The notes under the pieces: generated by a model
What the model was told of the DNA's origin: nothing
The model's input: only the letters and a program-made list of their open reading frames with translations
The model's database searches: none
NCBI GenBank assembly: GCA_963575745.1
Contig: CAUYUJ010006557.1
Span: 963,501 to 1,027,500, forward strand
Source of the DNA: Prorocentrum cordatum
Taxonomy: Eukaryota; Sar; Dinophyceae; Prorocentrales; Prorocentraceae
Reading direction: 5' to 3'
Length of the DNA: 64,000 nucleotides
Position numbers and translations under genes: made by a program
In this document: positions 11,325 to 23,099 of the stretch, in pieces
Layout of the letters: each line of letters opens with the position of its first letter
Numbering within the stretch: position 1 is the first letter of the stretch

Positions 11325-12127
11325 GCGGCAGCGGCAGCGAAGGCCGGCGCCAAGAAGAAACTCCCCAACGCGCCCCTCGGTGAGAAGAAGTAGAAGGGCG
11401 CCAAGAACCAGCTCTTCGAGAAGGCGCCGCGTAACTTCAGGCTGGGCGGCGACATCCAGCCGAAACGGGACCTCAACCGCTTCGTGAGGTGGCCCAAGTT
11501 TGTCCGCCTGCAGGGCATGAAGCGCGTCATGCTCATGCGTCTCAAGGTGCCGCCGGCCATCAATCAGTTCAACATGGCCATAGACAAGAACCAGGCAGCG
11601 CAGCTCTTCAAGCTGATGAAGAAGTACATGCCCGAAACTGCCGAGGAGAAGAAGGCCAGGCTGATGGAGATGGCCCAGCAAAAGAAGGTCGGCCAAGAGG
11701 TGAAGACCAAAAAGCTCCAGGTCATCAAGTACGGGCTGAACCGCGTGACGACCCTGGTCAAGCAGAAGCAGGCCAAACTGGTCGCAATCACGCACGACGT
11801 GGATCCCATCGAGATGGTCGTGCGGCTCCCCGTACTGTGCCGCAAGAAGGAGGTGCCGTACTACATCGTCAAGGGCAAGAGCAGGCTGGGGCAGCTCGTG
11901 CACAAGCAGTCCGCCGAGTGCGTGGCGCTGACGACGGTCAACAAAAAGGACAAGAAGGAGCTGGTGACCCTGGCGGGAAACGTCAAGGGCCAGTTCAACG
12001 ACAACACGGATGTCCGCCGCAGGTGGGGCGTCGGCATCATGGGCATCAAGTCCCAGCACGTCACGCAGCGTTGCGAGAAGGCCATGCAGATGGTGCAGGC
12101 CAAAAGCTCGGGCTGCAGATCGCCTGA
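11325..12127 (+). pseudogene. RPL7A: Ribosomal protein eL8 (RPL7A) copy with one stop and one frameshift
   Basis: This is the large-subunit ribosomal protein eL8, which binds 28S/5.8S rRNA. The frame gives a Lys-rich N-terminus, then the conserved GGDIQPKRDL block, KVPPAINQF, THDVDPIEMV, LPVLCRKKEVPYYIVKGKSR (L7Ae-type RNA-binding core) and RRRWGVGIMG. Length fits the family (about 260 residues). An in-frame TAG at 11391-11393 sits where AAG (Lys) would continue a Lys run. Near the end, AAAA at 12102-12105 reads as if one A is missing: with one more A the frame would close on a short Lys-Leu-Gly tail at TGA 12125-12127. No intron interrupts the coding part. The true start codon is not visible; the alanine-rich segment at 11325 is the first plausible coding stretch. 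A decayed retrocopy is likely; sequencing error or mRNA editing (known in dinoflagellates) are alternatives. Confidence 0.88.
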
Positions 12128-13807
12128 GCGGTAAGCGGCCCGCAGACGCGTGTAAAGCTAGGACCCCTGGGGCTCAAAGACTCCGAGGGGCCAAGAGCCT
12201 GTTAGGTACATCCAGATTGGAAATAGAGCTGTGCACGCCTCACATACCATGGAACACTGTTCCACGTGGTGGTGCACAACGGCACCCGCCCCAGTGGCGA
12301 AACTCGACATTGTCGTAGCCGAATTTTCCCGAATTCTTCTCCTCCTCCTCCACCTCCTCCTCCTCGTCCTCCTCCTCCTCTCCCGCTTCCGTTACTTGGG
12401 GGGGCCAGGAACGTCCCGCAAGGCGGCGTGCCCCCGGCGGGGCGGTGCAAGGGGCGCGGGTGAGGCCACGCAGTGGGCCAGCGCCTGGCCTCAGAGAGAG
12501 AGGGGGACGAGAAAATAGATGATAAAACATAGACATATACATGAACATAGAAAAAAATGATATAATAACAGTACATAATAATAATGAATATAAATAAACA
12601 AACATACAAGACAGAGAGCGAGAGAACGCCTCGAGGTGGGCCTGGGGGACCCCTCTACGGGGTACGCCTGCGCTGGACGAGAACCGTTCCCGCGGAGGCC
12701 CAAACAGCAGACCAGCGTCTGTGCAGCCATCACCCTGACGAAGGTGTGAGTTGCACCTAGCGCGTGTATCTTTTAGTGCTGATGCGCCGTCCAAGCGACA
12801 GGCCTTGCATGCTTGCCGGTATATTCCTCCTCCTCATCCTCCTGGCATGAAACATGAGGTGCAATGAGCTCCTTCATGGTCAACAGCCACGATGAAGAAG
12901 AGCTCGCACTTATGGAAAAACTGACTGCACTGTATGGGGGGGAAGGTGCTGGAACCTCTAAAAACACGGGGTGCAACATAGAAGCGAGATGGTAAAATAA
13001 TAAGCATCGGCCGAAGGAGAGGTAAGACCGACACGAGGGAGCAAGTCCAAGGGGGCGACACATCCCCCTCATCCCTTCCTTCCTCCGGAGTCTGTCCTTG
13101 CCCCCCGTGTAGTGGATGGCGTCGCCGGCGCGCAGGCCGTTAGGCAGCTCGGGCAGTTGCCCAGGATCGCCTGCGGCAAGGGGCGAGCAGGACAGCGACA
13201 GAACCTTCGGCAGCAACGCCGCCGCGCGGAGCCACAGAGAGCCCCCGAGTCCTCCCGAGTCGGCGGCGCGCGCGCGGGGGCAGCGCCAGGTGTGCGGCCT
13301 TGTAGGAAGGCAGGGCCTTTCTGAGGAGGCAGGGGGGCTCCTTCGAATCCCTCCCGAGGTCCGGGCAGCTCCTCGTATCGTTTAACAGATCCCCATCCCC
13401 AGCGGCGTGGCCTGGGCCCCACTGGCCGATTTACCCCCCTTGGATGGGGATATAAGTCGTTCCCTTCGGGTTTCGGAGGGTGCATCCCCAATTGGGGTGG
13501 TAGTTCTGGGGGGGTCTCGAAGGGGGCAAACCTTGTCGGCATCGGTTGCACCATTAACTATCGCACTACTCTCGGTGGCAACCGACTGCTGTTGCACCTG
13601 CGTGGCCTTGGCCCAGCAACAGACCCAACAATATGGCTAACTGGGGGATGGCTGGACAAGTGTTCAGGGGACTGAACTTCTCACTTGAGGTGCTCCGACA
13701 CGGCCTCACCCCCGTCCTTCAAAACGGCCTCCCCACGGCCACAGGAGAGCCCCAAGAGGACCCTCAGCTGACCAACGGCTCGTCAAACACCAAAGACATG
13801 ATGTTGC
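12128..13807. other. No confident gene; (CCT)n and AT-rich patch
   Basis: Holds a CCT-rich run at about 12335-12383, an AT-rich patch at 12515-12610, and GC-rich sequence. A minus-strand frame near 13090-13190 reads a plausible GLRAGDAIHYTGG segment, but nothing around it supports an exon. A plus frame from 13633 is similarly unsupported. Confidence 0.45.
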
Positions 13808-13988
13808 CTGGGGGCCTCCTGGATGGGGTCCGAGAAGATAAGATCAGAAGATCGCGCCGCATCAACGATGCAGGGGCGACGTGGGCGATGCATCGGCGCC
13901 GTCGGCGTGAAGAAAATCTGCGATGCGGCGATGATGCGGCGCGATCCTCTGGCCCTATCTGTTCGGACCCCTTTTGGGAGGCCCGGAT
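13808..13988. mobile_element. TIR element family H, copy 1
   Basis: The ends GGGGGCCTCCTGGATGGGGT and ACCCCTTTTGGGAGGCCCGG form inverted arms that continue inward as GATCGCGCCGCATC and its reverse complement. The interior holds CGATGCATCG palindromes. Other copies lie at 40308-40545, 42178-42403 and 45620-45826. Confidence 0.75.
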
Positions 13989-14617
13989 AGCATTGAGGGC
14001 AGTTATGAGAACCCGAACTTGTCAGCCGAAGGTGTCTCCAGGAGGGCCGCCCGCCCTCATCGTTCTTTCGCCCCGCCCGTGTTTCTGAGCGGGGGCCGTT
14101 CGGGGGGGACTGGCTCAGTGAGTGTGGGGGGGGGGGACATCGAGCCTGAATCGCGATGCATCGCCGATGGGCCCCCGATAGCGACTCCCCACGTTTCTGG
14201 GAGGGGTGTGCTATCGGGCCCGATCGGCGATCAATGGGCGATATGGGGTCGACGCATCCGCCTCTGAACCGATCCACCTTTCGCGATGCCCCTGACTGAT
14301 CCTGGTGTCGTTCGGCACGAAACTCGACCCTCCACCAACCGTTGGCGGCGATATGGGAAAACCCCGCAAACCGCTTTCGGCGAGGCGCAGCCACTGCAAA
14401 ATACCCCGAGGCTGGAGAACCGCAGAGTTCAGCTGAGGAGCCCCGAGAAACATGAACTTGGAACCCAAAGCCTCGCTCCTCAGAAATCCGACGTTACTCG
14501 TAAGAAGTGGGTGGGGGCATGAGGTAGGACAGCGCTGAACATAGATTGGGTCTCCACCTACCCTCCAGAGAGGAAGAAAGAACGACCAACGCTAGACCCT
14601 TGTACCTTCCCCCAATA
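13989..14617. other. No recognisable gene
   Basis: Sequence between the family H element and the target duplication of the LTR element. Nothing is recognised beyond a G run near 14128 and an ATCGCCGAT-like palindrome. Confidence 0.45.
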
Positions 14618-14622
14618 TGTAC

Positions 14623-14724
14623 TGTGATAGTGATGCGTTTTAGCGCAATGGGAAAAAAAGGCCCCTGGAGGTCAAACGGCAGCGAGTGGTGCATATACAC
14701 ACGTGACGCACGCACTATCCTACA
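14623..14724 (-). repeat. 3' LTR of copia element
   Basis: 102 bp that align with 23857-23961 with mostly transition differences plus a 1-bp and a 2-bp indel. Both share GTTTTA(G/A)CGCAATGG and GGTCAAACGGCAGCGA. The outer boundary is fixed by TGTAC at 14618-14622. Confidence 0.92.
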
Positions 14725-14769
14725 CCCGTGAAACTTTATCACGAGCTAGCAGGCAGACCGCGCAGTACC

Positions 14770-15560
14770 GCTGGTCTCAGTAAACCTCTGGGGGCAGTAA
14801 CAGGAGTATTCCCATGTTGGGATTACTCAAGCCAAAGGCAGTCCGGACTCACTCACTCAGTTCCCCGATGGGATAGCATTTATCCTGGCCCTCGCCAATT
14901 GCTCCTTGACCTTTTTTCAAAACAGATTCAAGGCCGGCATACCCATCGTCAGACCATCAACAGCCATAGTGCTTGTATCGATCCATCGGATCTTCTCCCC
15001 AAGTGTGCGTGGATGTGAAATCTCGACTTCTTCCGTTGCATTAGTCCAAATATTTTGTCTTAAACTACTCAAATTGATACTCCAGCGCTAATTGTCTGTC
15101 TTACCCATGGCTGGTGCTACGAGATATATTTCAAGGCTTTTGCAATCCGTCATCCATTAGTGTCTTATAGAAATGGCTGATTTGTCTTCCCAGTTGGTTG
15201 GCAGCTTCTTTCCTGCGCCAAGCATCCCACGTGCATCTGCGACGGCGGCGCGAATGCGCACACCAGATTCTACACCCCAAACACAAGTCTGGGTCCCAGC
15301 TTGTTGTGTAGATTTACGTACTCGTTTGATAACTTTACTAGGTACACATACCTGGTGATCACTGTTCTCCTCGATGAAACCAGGCCGTGCGAGCCCATTG
15401 AACCTAACCCTCTGTGACCTGAGAGGCTCGATTCTACCCTTGACAGTGTCTTCTTCCCCTGCCCAGCTGGCACCAGTAACGATAAGAAGTGGCAGATCTT
15501 GATTCCACTTTACATTTCCACCTTTGAATGCTAACCCGCAGTCAGCGGACTAAGTTGCAT
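14770..15560 (-). pseudogene. Copia RNase H region (decayed)
   Basis: Follows RT in the minus-strand order. The recognisable RNase H portion reads WMTDCKSLEIYLVAP and MGKTDN, then a R-I-R-W-I-D-T-S-T-M-A-V-D-G-L-T stretch near the 3' end, as in dinoflagellate copia elements, where this segment closes the polyprotein. It is broken by several in-frame stops, including one just before the W-M-T-D-C segment. In life it would degrade the RNA strand during reverse transcription. Confidence 0.75.
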
Positions 15561-15639
15561 CTTCTGATTCACGGTTAGCCCCCTTGAGATGAAGTACCTT
15601 CGCGTGACGCACTGCAGTCTGCAGTCTGCTCACGCGATA

Positions 15640-16566
15640 CACTAGCTCAGGTTTGCACTGACGTGTAACCCATGACAAAGCACCCGCCACCGTTTTAAGC
15701 TGCGCTGTCCCGCCTTAATTGCATTTTCTCGTGAGGGGGCTGTCTCTAGGATAGGATGCAGCTTCGATCGTCTCAAAATTGCCCCCGGCCGCGACACTCG
15801 CCGTGCAATTTTCATCTTGAACAACTTGTCAACCGCAATACCGGAAATTATCCGACTTGGTCTCGCGAGTATCAAACTCTGCTAATACCGAATCGATGAT
15901 TCTCTGACTTTCATCATCCGCAGCCCACAGTATGTTATCCACAGGTGTACCTCACATGCGCGTGATCTCGTTCTTGTCACTATGAATCCTGAACAAAGCA
16001 GGCATGGAACGATTCTCCTTCGGACCATGCGCTTCAAACCTTCTGCGAATTCTCTTCCACGGGCCTCGTCCTGCGTCGCGCGTGCAATAGACAGGCGCGC
16101 GTGCGATCAGTTCTCCACCATCCGGTACTCCTTCCACTCCGTCGGGCAGTGGCTTGAGCAGCATGAGCCCGTCGAGTTCCTGCCCCTGGAAGCACGCCGA
16201 TGCAGTGCCGGCACACTTGAGCGTCTTCTTTGCACCGGCAGCCCATGATGCTGTCAACCTTGGCCCTTCGAGTTCGCATGTTGGTGAATCCGCACGGATG
16301 CCCAACGACTCTTCCAAATCTCCACGTACGGCAAATCTACTCGTGCACTGCGGTGCAACAGGAGGTCCCACCCAGTCTACGGAGATGCTCATTCTTGTCA
16401 ATCCCGATCCATGGCGCAGGTACCACGCGATGTCCTTCGTCGAAAAAATTGTCCAGCTCCGCGGAATCAACGCGGCGGCGTTGAACTTCTGCCATGTTCC
16501 CCATTCGTCTTGTCTTGCCAACCGTAGACCGCTTTTAACGCCCGCAGATTCCCGATGGTACACCAT
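15640..16566 (-). pseudogene. Copia reverse transcriptase (decayed)
   Basis: The open part (15952-16566) reads RGDLEESLGIRADSPTCELE, FQGQELDGLMLLKPLPDG and APVYCTRDAGRGPWKR, which are copia RT fingers and palm blocks. The first catalytic aspartate block, normally A-D-I-T-N-A-Y-F, reads A-G-T-A-S-A-C-F. After a stop at 15952 the frame resumes as G-T-P-V-D-N-I-L-W-A-A-D, so the second Asp of the V-D-D box is Asn. The frame then continues with FDTRETKSDNFRYCG. The enzyme cannot be active. Confidence 0.9.
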
Positions 16567-17147
16567 ATTCTTTGCACTCTGGAGCTTCTTCTTCGATTGC
16601 CGCTTATGAACGCGTTCATCGAAGAATCCGACAAGCGTTTCATATGGCTTAACAGCGAGTGAAGCTTCTCTACGAACTCAAAGATCCATGCCCCGCCCTG
16701 ATGTTCCGGCCCTGCGCATGGCCTCAAGAAGTGGGTTCGCTGTTTCGGGAGCTGGCTCCGAGACAGAATCGGGAACCCTTCCCGTAGTCCCATCGGCATT
16801 CTCGACTCTTCTGCGCATCGCTTCGTTGCGACTCTGTATACCGTGCGGGACGTCGTCTAGTGGCGACCTCTGAAGGGGCGCTCGGGTCACCTGTGACGAC
16901 CTCGACGCGGGCGGCACAGGAACGATCAGTCCATCTGACCGTTCATCTTCTTCCATTTGGCGAAGACAACGCTTCCGCCGCTGTGCACGGTCGAAGCCTG
17001 TCGACAGCCACGCAGACAGGTACACCCTCTGTGATCAACCATGCGTTCTTGCCATCGAACCCAACGATACGAGAACCAGTGTTCCACTTAGCGGCAACTT
17101 CGCCGTCGGTCGGCCCCTTGCGAAAGCATGCTACATCACCTACCTGA

Positions 17148-18164
17148 TTATCCAGCTAGTGGTGTTGCCTTTCGGAGAGCGGCCCTTGCCGTCCGACTCC
17201 CGACGTCGTGTTCTGCGAATGCTTTTCTGGCAGACGCCCGGATCGCAGCCTGGCGAGAAAACTCGTCGGCTCCGTCCTCTGCAACATTCGCAAGCACTCC
17301 TAAGTCGAAAACTTCCTCGTCGTCGAAATGACTCCCTGGGACACGAGGCATCTTCCCGACTACCCACTGAGCAGGCGCGAATCCGCCGACTCGTGACATC
17401 TCATTCTTCGTGTTGTCGACTTCTGATGCAGTCGAGATGACTTCATCGAGTCCGGAAACACTCGTCGTGCACCACCTTCTTGAAGATGTTCTTCCAAAGT
17501 CCACCATGTCTCTCGGCGCGGCCTATCTGCTCAAGGGTCTCGACTCCGGCGTCGCGGAGGTCGATCCCTTGACTCTTTGCAGAGACACTCCTCTGTTGTG
17601 CAGTCCACGGTCCAGCACCATTCTTGTGGGCTTACCTGCCCATGCACGCCAGTGTTGCTGATGTGCAGTGCGGCATGCTCTCGAAGATGGCGTGCCGCCT
17701 CCCTGCTTGACACAGATCACACGATGAAATGCTGCACCCTGGCACACTATGTTCAAGAAAGTGTAACGTTCTCCACTTCTGTCATTCACCTCTAGACAGT
17801 CGATACCGATTTCATGGTTCAAGCAGAACTTCTTGGGTAAGGCAACCTTGTGAGTCTGAGCTGGCGGTTTGTGATGTTCGCAATATTCACATCGATTACT
17901 CTTGGCGGCTTCAATGTAGTCCGATGAAATCCTGGAGATTCTCGATAGCTGTACGAGAACACGATTAGGCACATGACCAAACTGTCTGTGCAGTCGTCGA
18001 ATGGCGATCCTTGTGCGGAGCGGGACCTGCAACAACGATGTCCTTTTCTTTCCTTCGTGGTTCGGCCCGCCAGGTAACTTGATTTGTCCCAGGATATATT
18101 GTTCCTCGTCTCGCAGGCGTTCCTTAGAGACTGTAGCGATGTCGTCATCACCGATCGTGTCCAC
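17148..18164 (-). pseudogene. Copia integrase (decayed)
   Basis: The N-terminal zinc-binding region reads RLHRQFGHVPNR...C-E-Y-C (H-H-C-C). The core Asp is in EIGIDCLEVND, the second Asp in MVLDRGLHNRG, and the catalytic Glu in IGRAERHGGLWK, which lies in another frame near 17500. A C-terminal part follows in NEMSRVGGFAPAQWVVGKMP and DDEEVFDLGVLANVAEDGA (17148-17507). At least two frame breaks near 17430-17560 separate these. It would insert the cDNA into the host genome. Confidence 0.88.
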
Positions 18165-19890
18165 ATCGTCTCGAACTCTCTCCTCTGCGGGTGCAGCGGG
18201 GAAAGCTGAAAGCGAAAGTCTATCCAGTCTAATTCGCTGACCGCTCTGAAAAGATCGAGGAATTTCTGACTCGCGACGTCCACGTCCGACCCGAGATGCG
18301 AGTTCAGCGCGCTAGTGGCCCCAGGGCTTGAGCAACCGGGCTCATAACCAGCTGCAGGGCCATTATCGTAAGCCAAACCAAGGAAACGAAAACTGATCAC
18401 ATGATGCTTTGATGATGATGCGTAGGCGACAACGAGATCAATCTTGCGCTCGACGATGTCTTTTGCCACCGAAGGCCCCAAATCTGAGCGCGCCACGCGT
18501 CGCTCGAGACTGGGCAGACGAACGCGATGCCGATGTCGTAGAGCAGCACCCCGGCCAAGCTGGTCCCCGCTCGTCCGCGAAGCGGATCGGTGTTCCTGAT
18601 CACCTTCTCGACGATCTCCTTGTCGACGGCAGACATGCCTGGTGCGGACAGCTCGGCAACGCACGCGGATAACACCTCCTCTTGCATACTGCTGTTACGC
18701 TATCAAGAACAATATTTGGCACGACTTCTAGCGTTCATGGTAGTCATTCCATGCTGGTCTTGCTGCAATGGCGTGCACAAATACGATGTTCCGTCAACGC
18801 GGATCCTCGGAGGCTGCACAAATATTGCTACTCGATCGAACTCCTCAGCATCCACAGAATAACTCATGGCAACACGATCTTCTATGCGCTTCCAAGACTG
18901 GGCGTCCTTGGAGCGACCCGTAGAACTCCTTTCAAGAAGACCATGCCGGCGGGAACTTGATCTGAGCGTTGAACGGACCAATTTTGCCGCTCACACGCAC
19001 CAATTTCCCAGCGCCCTGCCCTCCCGCGCGGCCCTTCGACCCTTCTGATGGGACCGATCGAGGATCAACGTGCGTGATGAAGTTCCTCTTCTTGCCTGCC
19101 GTGCTTGAAAAGCGAATCCAGCTAAGCTGCGCCAGCTGCAACCGGCTCGAAGTCCACGACTGGACATCCGGCCCGCTCACCGCCCACCGTGGCCAAGTAC
19201 CTCTCGACAGGAGAAGTCGGGGATCCTGGGCGAGACGCACGAATCTTGCTCGATTTGTTGTCGCTGCTAGCGGCAGCAGTACTCGCCGGGGGCGGCGGCG
19301 GCGGCGGTAGCGGCTGTGCCCGGCGGCTCTGGTGGCGCAGGCGGCAGAGGGGCCCGGGGGATGCGCGCAGGCGGCGGCCCCTCCGGCTGCCTCGGCGCGA
19401 GGACAGCGGGCGTGCGCTCTGGTGGCGGCATCATAGGAGGCATCCCAGGAGGGCGAACGATCGTGCCCTTAGGGAAAGGTGTGCCCAGAAGAATGCCCAT
19501 TAACTTGCTTGTGCTGCCCATTCGAGCCATCTTCTTCGGCGCGTCGAAATCATCGCCATGCGAATCGCGTACCTGATATGAAGTGGGCGATGCAGCGGCA
19601 GAAGACGATGCGGCAACGGGCGATGGCGAAGCTGCAGCAGCAGTAGAAATACTACCACCAACGGGTTTGGGCAACGCGCCGGCTACTGTATTCTCACGAG
19701 CATAACGTACAAATCGCATAATCTGCAGGCGGCCTCTTGTCCTCGTGGCAGATCTCCAAATAGAAATGCAGCTCGCGCCCAACAAATCGCCTCATCATGG
19801 TCTTGAACTCTGCCTCAGAATAGTCAGCGCCGAGACGCTCGCGCCAGTTCGTTTTGATGTTCGCGGATGACAGCGGCCACGTCCTCATCG
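18165..19890 (-). other. Internal copia region between RapZ-like frame and integrase
   Basis: Several overlapping minus-strand frames, one Pro/Ala/Ser-rich with a run of P-P-M-M-P-P-P (19267-19785). A frame at 18397-18687 ends its readable part in LLYDIGIAFVCPVSSDAW. I do not recognise a domain. It probably represents linker and broken coding sequence of the polyprotein. Confidence 0.5.
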
Positions 19891-19899
19891 TCTACTCCG

Positions 19900-20460
19900 T
19901 CAACCGCTCGATGAAGCGCGAGATCTCTTCTCCTCCCTCCAGGCCAGCACAGCCCCGTCGCGGGGTCTGCGCTTGGCAGGCGACCCAGGAAATGGGGGCG
20001 GCGGCGCACTGAACTTCTCGAAGGACCCAGTAATGAGCGAAACCATCTTGTCAGCCGCAGAATTCGCCATCTCCCAGGCCCACTCGGATAAGTGACAGCA
20101 GTCGTCGCACTCTCCGTTGCAAGTGCGCATGGGCCACTCATGTCGACTCAGGCGTGCAGAACTGCATTCAATGCCATGCTGCTTCAAGAACTGCTTAACA
20201 CCATAACTGACAGCAACAGAGCGATGCCGACCAGAACGACAGATGGCAACAAGGCATACATACTGTAAAGACGTGTTCTTCGCCAAAGATCTTGCCGCAT
20301 ACTCAGCGATGCCAGCGAAATGTTCATTCTCAACTGAATTGCGCAACATGTTTTGGCGAGGGCCGATATGGCGCGCGTGTCGGATCGTTCAGAGCCCTGG
20401 TGTCCACCAACGCATGCCGATCATAGTTCGCCATATTCTCATCTGCAGCAACGAGCGCAT
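19900..20460 (-). pseudogene. RapZ C-terminal-like domain inside the copia element
   Basis: Read on the minus strand, HALVDTRALNDPTR precedes a frame break near 20340. The frame then continues with AAICRSG-like VAICRSGRHRSVAVSYGVKQ, a W-P-M-R motif and CNGECDDC. The C-x-S-G-x-H-R-S-V-A block with an upstream D-x-R-x-L-x-D-P matches the C-terminal domain of bacterial RapZ/YvcJ (C-T-G-G-K-H-R-S-V), a metabolite-binding regulatory fold that also occurs in eukaryotic algae. It sits between protease and integrase, where copia elements usually have nothing. Whether it is part of the polyprotein, captured host sequence or a later insertion is unresolved. Confidence 0.65.
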
Positions 20461-21019
20461 CTATGGAATTGCCTTCGCGTCCCCTGGTAGTCATCTCATC
20501 ACTGGGACGGTGATGACTGCGGATGTACTCCGTCCGTATCGTCGACCCCGAGCACCTCGGGTTGTTCTCGAAGTTATCCAAGCCCAGCGCGATCACAGCA
20601 AACTTCGAGCTCTGCGGTGCGGGGCGAGCACCAGCGCCAGCAGCCGCGGCAGCGACCCGTGCGTCCTCGTCGTCACTGGAGAGATCAACGGGCGCAGGCG
20701 CACACGTGACCCGTCGTCGCTGGAGCGATCGACGACCGCAGGCGGCGCAGCGCGGCCGGCGGGAGCTGTACAGCACGGCTGGTCGCAAGCTGCTAGGTGC
20801 GAAATGTGCAGCGAACGAATGGGCTCCGCAACGTGCTCCGGGTCAAACTGATCAAGACGAATGATAAAGAAGACCTGAGCCAGCACGACGACACATGTCT
20901 ACCTCGCCTTCCTGACTCAAGAGGGCGCGACCATTAGACGCATCCTTCGCGAGACCGAGGGGGGCCTGTGCAGGACGAGACAACAAGAGAAGAACGCGAT
21001 CCGCATCCCTCAACCGATG

Positions 21020-21991
21020 TTACTCGAGACGCCCACTCGCGGCGCCACGTGCAACAACGATATGAAACGGAAAACTCTGCTTACCTGTCGTCTCACTCCC
21101 TGCCTGTCCTCGTATACCGCTGCGCGTCTTGCGCTGTCTGTGAACCCATTTAGGATAGACGCCCAACTTCTCGAATTCATCCTCTGCATTAAGAGCCCGA
21201 GCTTTGCCGTGACAGCAAAAATTGCAACCCTCGCCTAGCGCGGCCCAAACACCGTCGTCCTTGAAGACGTCGACCGCACGGAGCTTAGAACGAGCCGAAA
21301 TTGCGGTCGAAGCTTTCTTTGTTGGAGCCAAAAAGCCGACGAGACTGTGATCTGTGACCTCTGTGACACAGTCGCGGAGTAATGAAGTTAGTACACCTGT
21401 ACTAAAGTCGCCCGTATCATTGTAAATCTCAGCAGCACGTTTAGTGAAAGCCTTCAGTGCAACCTTTAGCTTTATAGAGGTGACGCGGCGATCGTCCTCA
21501 ATAACCTTCCCAGCTGCGTATGCTTGGATGTTGCTGGAGCGTTCAACTTTCTTAGCTGTTGCTTTCTTGTCTTCTGATGGCGTCCTGGGCTGCTCATCGA
21601 CGCAAGTCAGGCCACGACGGCAACGCGCGCGAACAACATCTGGAGTACTGCCGCGATTGTCCACGATATCGCGCGGACGCTTACCCAGAGAGCGCAGCGC
21701 CGCGCACCTCTCCCCCTTGGTCTTGCGCCCGCAATCCTTGCAGGCGCGAGCAATGAAACGAGCGCTAGAACCGACCCCCGAAAGATTCTTGCAAACCCCA
21801 ACACATGGCTGACGCATCGGGGGATGTGGAGGTTCCCCATTCAGGCCAGCAGAAGAACTCGAAGAAGGCAAACCCTGGTCACTGGAAACATTCGGCCCCG
21901 AAACTCTCGCAAACTGTCCGTCTTCCTTCCGAGTGAAGTTGCTATCGACCCATCCTAAGAACAGAACCAGATCCCCACTTGGCCCCTTCAC
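21020..21991 (-). pseudogene. Copia protease-like region with Cys-rich upstream part
   Basis: One open frame of 323 residues. The C-terminal third reads DGVWAALGEGCNFCCHGKAR, then LGVYPKWVHRQRKT and an F-P-F stretch. This is the aspartic-protease-like block of dinoflagellate copia elements, in which I would expect D-E-G-C-N; here the Asp is Gly. The N-terminal part is Ser/Pro-rich with C-V-G-V-C and C-K-D-C, function unknown. The start is not certain, since it may be fused to gag in an intact element. Confidence 0.6.
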
Positions 21992-22204
21992 CTTGCGACC
22001 CCAATCGACGTAATCTGGAGTGCCCCTGAGAACGCGACCAAAATTAAGCCCTTTGTGCTGACCCGGAGCAAACGCAGCATCCTGACCTGGAGCAGAGAGA
22101 TAGGAGCCGAAACAGATTTCTCCTCATCAAACTCCCCATCAGAGACACTAGCCATAGGGTAAGATTCAATCGAGCGAACAGCCATGAACCCAAGAGTACC
22201 TCCC

Positions 22205-22815
22205 TCAGCCTCTGCAGAGATCTGAAGACTCTTCTCCTGGAACTCTGGAGGCCCCTGAACCGGAGCGGCCACGGTCATTACCATGCAACTCACGCAAACA
22301 TGACTCTCGACGTGGTCGCGCTGCTAGCTGCGCTGTCCGTCGCAGCCCCGGATCCATTCTCGTCGACTCCTCCTTACTCCTAATGATATGATGAGGGATT
22401 GCTGATGATACAGCAACGGAACTGACGGATGCGAACTCTCGTTCGTCATCGTCCTCGCGCAGCTGGACATGGCGCTCGCCAGTGTCTCCAGTGTGCGCTG
22501 CCATTGCCGTCCGGGGCTTGCCCTTGCATTCAGGGCCCCCGGACCAGTGGCCTGTTTCGTGGCAGGTCTTGCATGTCGAGCGTTCCTTGTATCCTGGGGC
22601 CGCTTCTCGCGATTTCCCAGCCGGGGCGTGCAGTGGCAACCCTTGCCTCCGCTCTTTCCTCTGACCTTGCCCCTCCCTTTGGTGCCGAAGTTGGCGACCA
22701 AGTCCTCTTGGATCGCGTCGGGGAGCTTCTTCCTCCGCGTATCCGACCTTGACCATCTCGTCGACCACCTCGACGTCGAGCTCGCTGCTATCCCGGACAG
22801 GAGCCCAGTGATCAT
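22205..22815 (-). pseudogene. Copia gag nucleocapsid part with zinc knuckle
   Basis: The frame spanning 22205-22768 contains CKTCHETGHWSGGPECKG at 22526-22573: C-x2-C-x4-H-x6-C, a retroviral-type zinc knuckle variant typical of copia gag. Basic Gly/Lys/Arg-rich sequence precedes it. An overlapping frame carries the upstream part, indicating a frameshift. It would bind element RNA. Confidence 0.75.
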
Positions 22816-23099
22816 GCGATTCCGACGTAGGCGCGTTCGTCGGCGTAGTCGTCCCAGGCCGCGTCGCCCCAGCCGTGCTCTGGCGAATAGCCGGGCGCTC
22901 AGTGCCCGTGGGGACTCAGCTCCTCAGGGTAATGCTCCTCCTGCTCGTACCATCCATTATCAGTTGCGTAGAAAGCGCGTTGTGGCCTGGAGAAGCGCAC
23001 CTTGCTCTTGCCCTCGCTTCTGTTCCGGTAGCTCGGTCTGGGCTGCGGCCACGTCGACGAGCTTGAGCATTTACCAGACTCACCCTTGCCTTTTTTGAC

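Noticed and set aside
13069-13554. Minus-strand gene near 13.1-13.5 kb
   Set aside because: A short plausible segment (GLRAGDAIHYTGG) in another frame is not enough; no splice or homology support.
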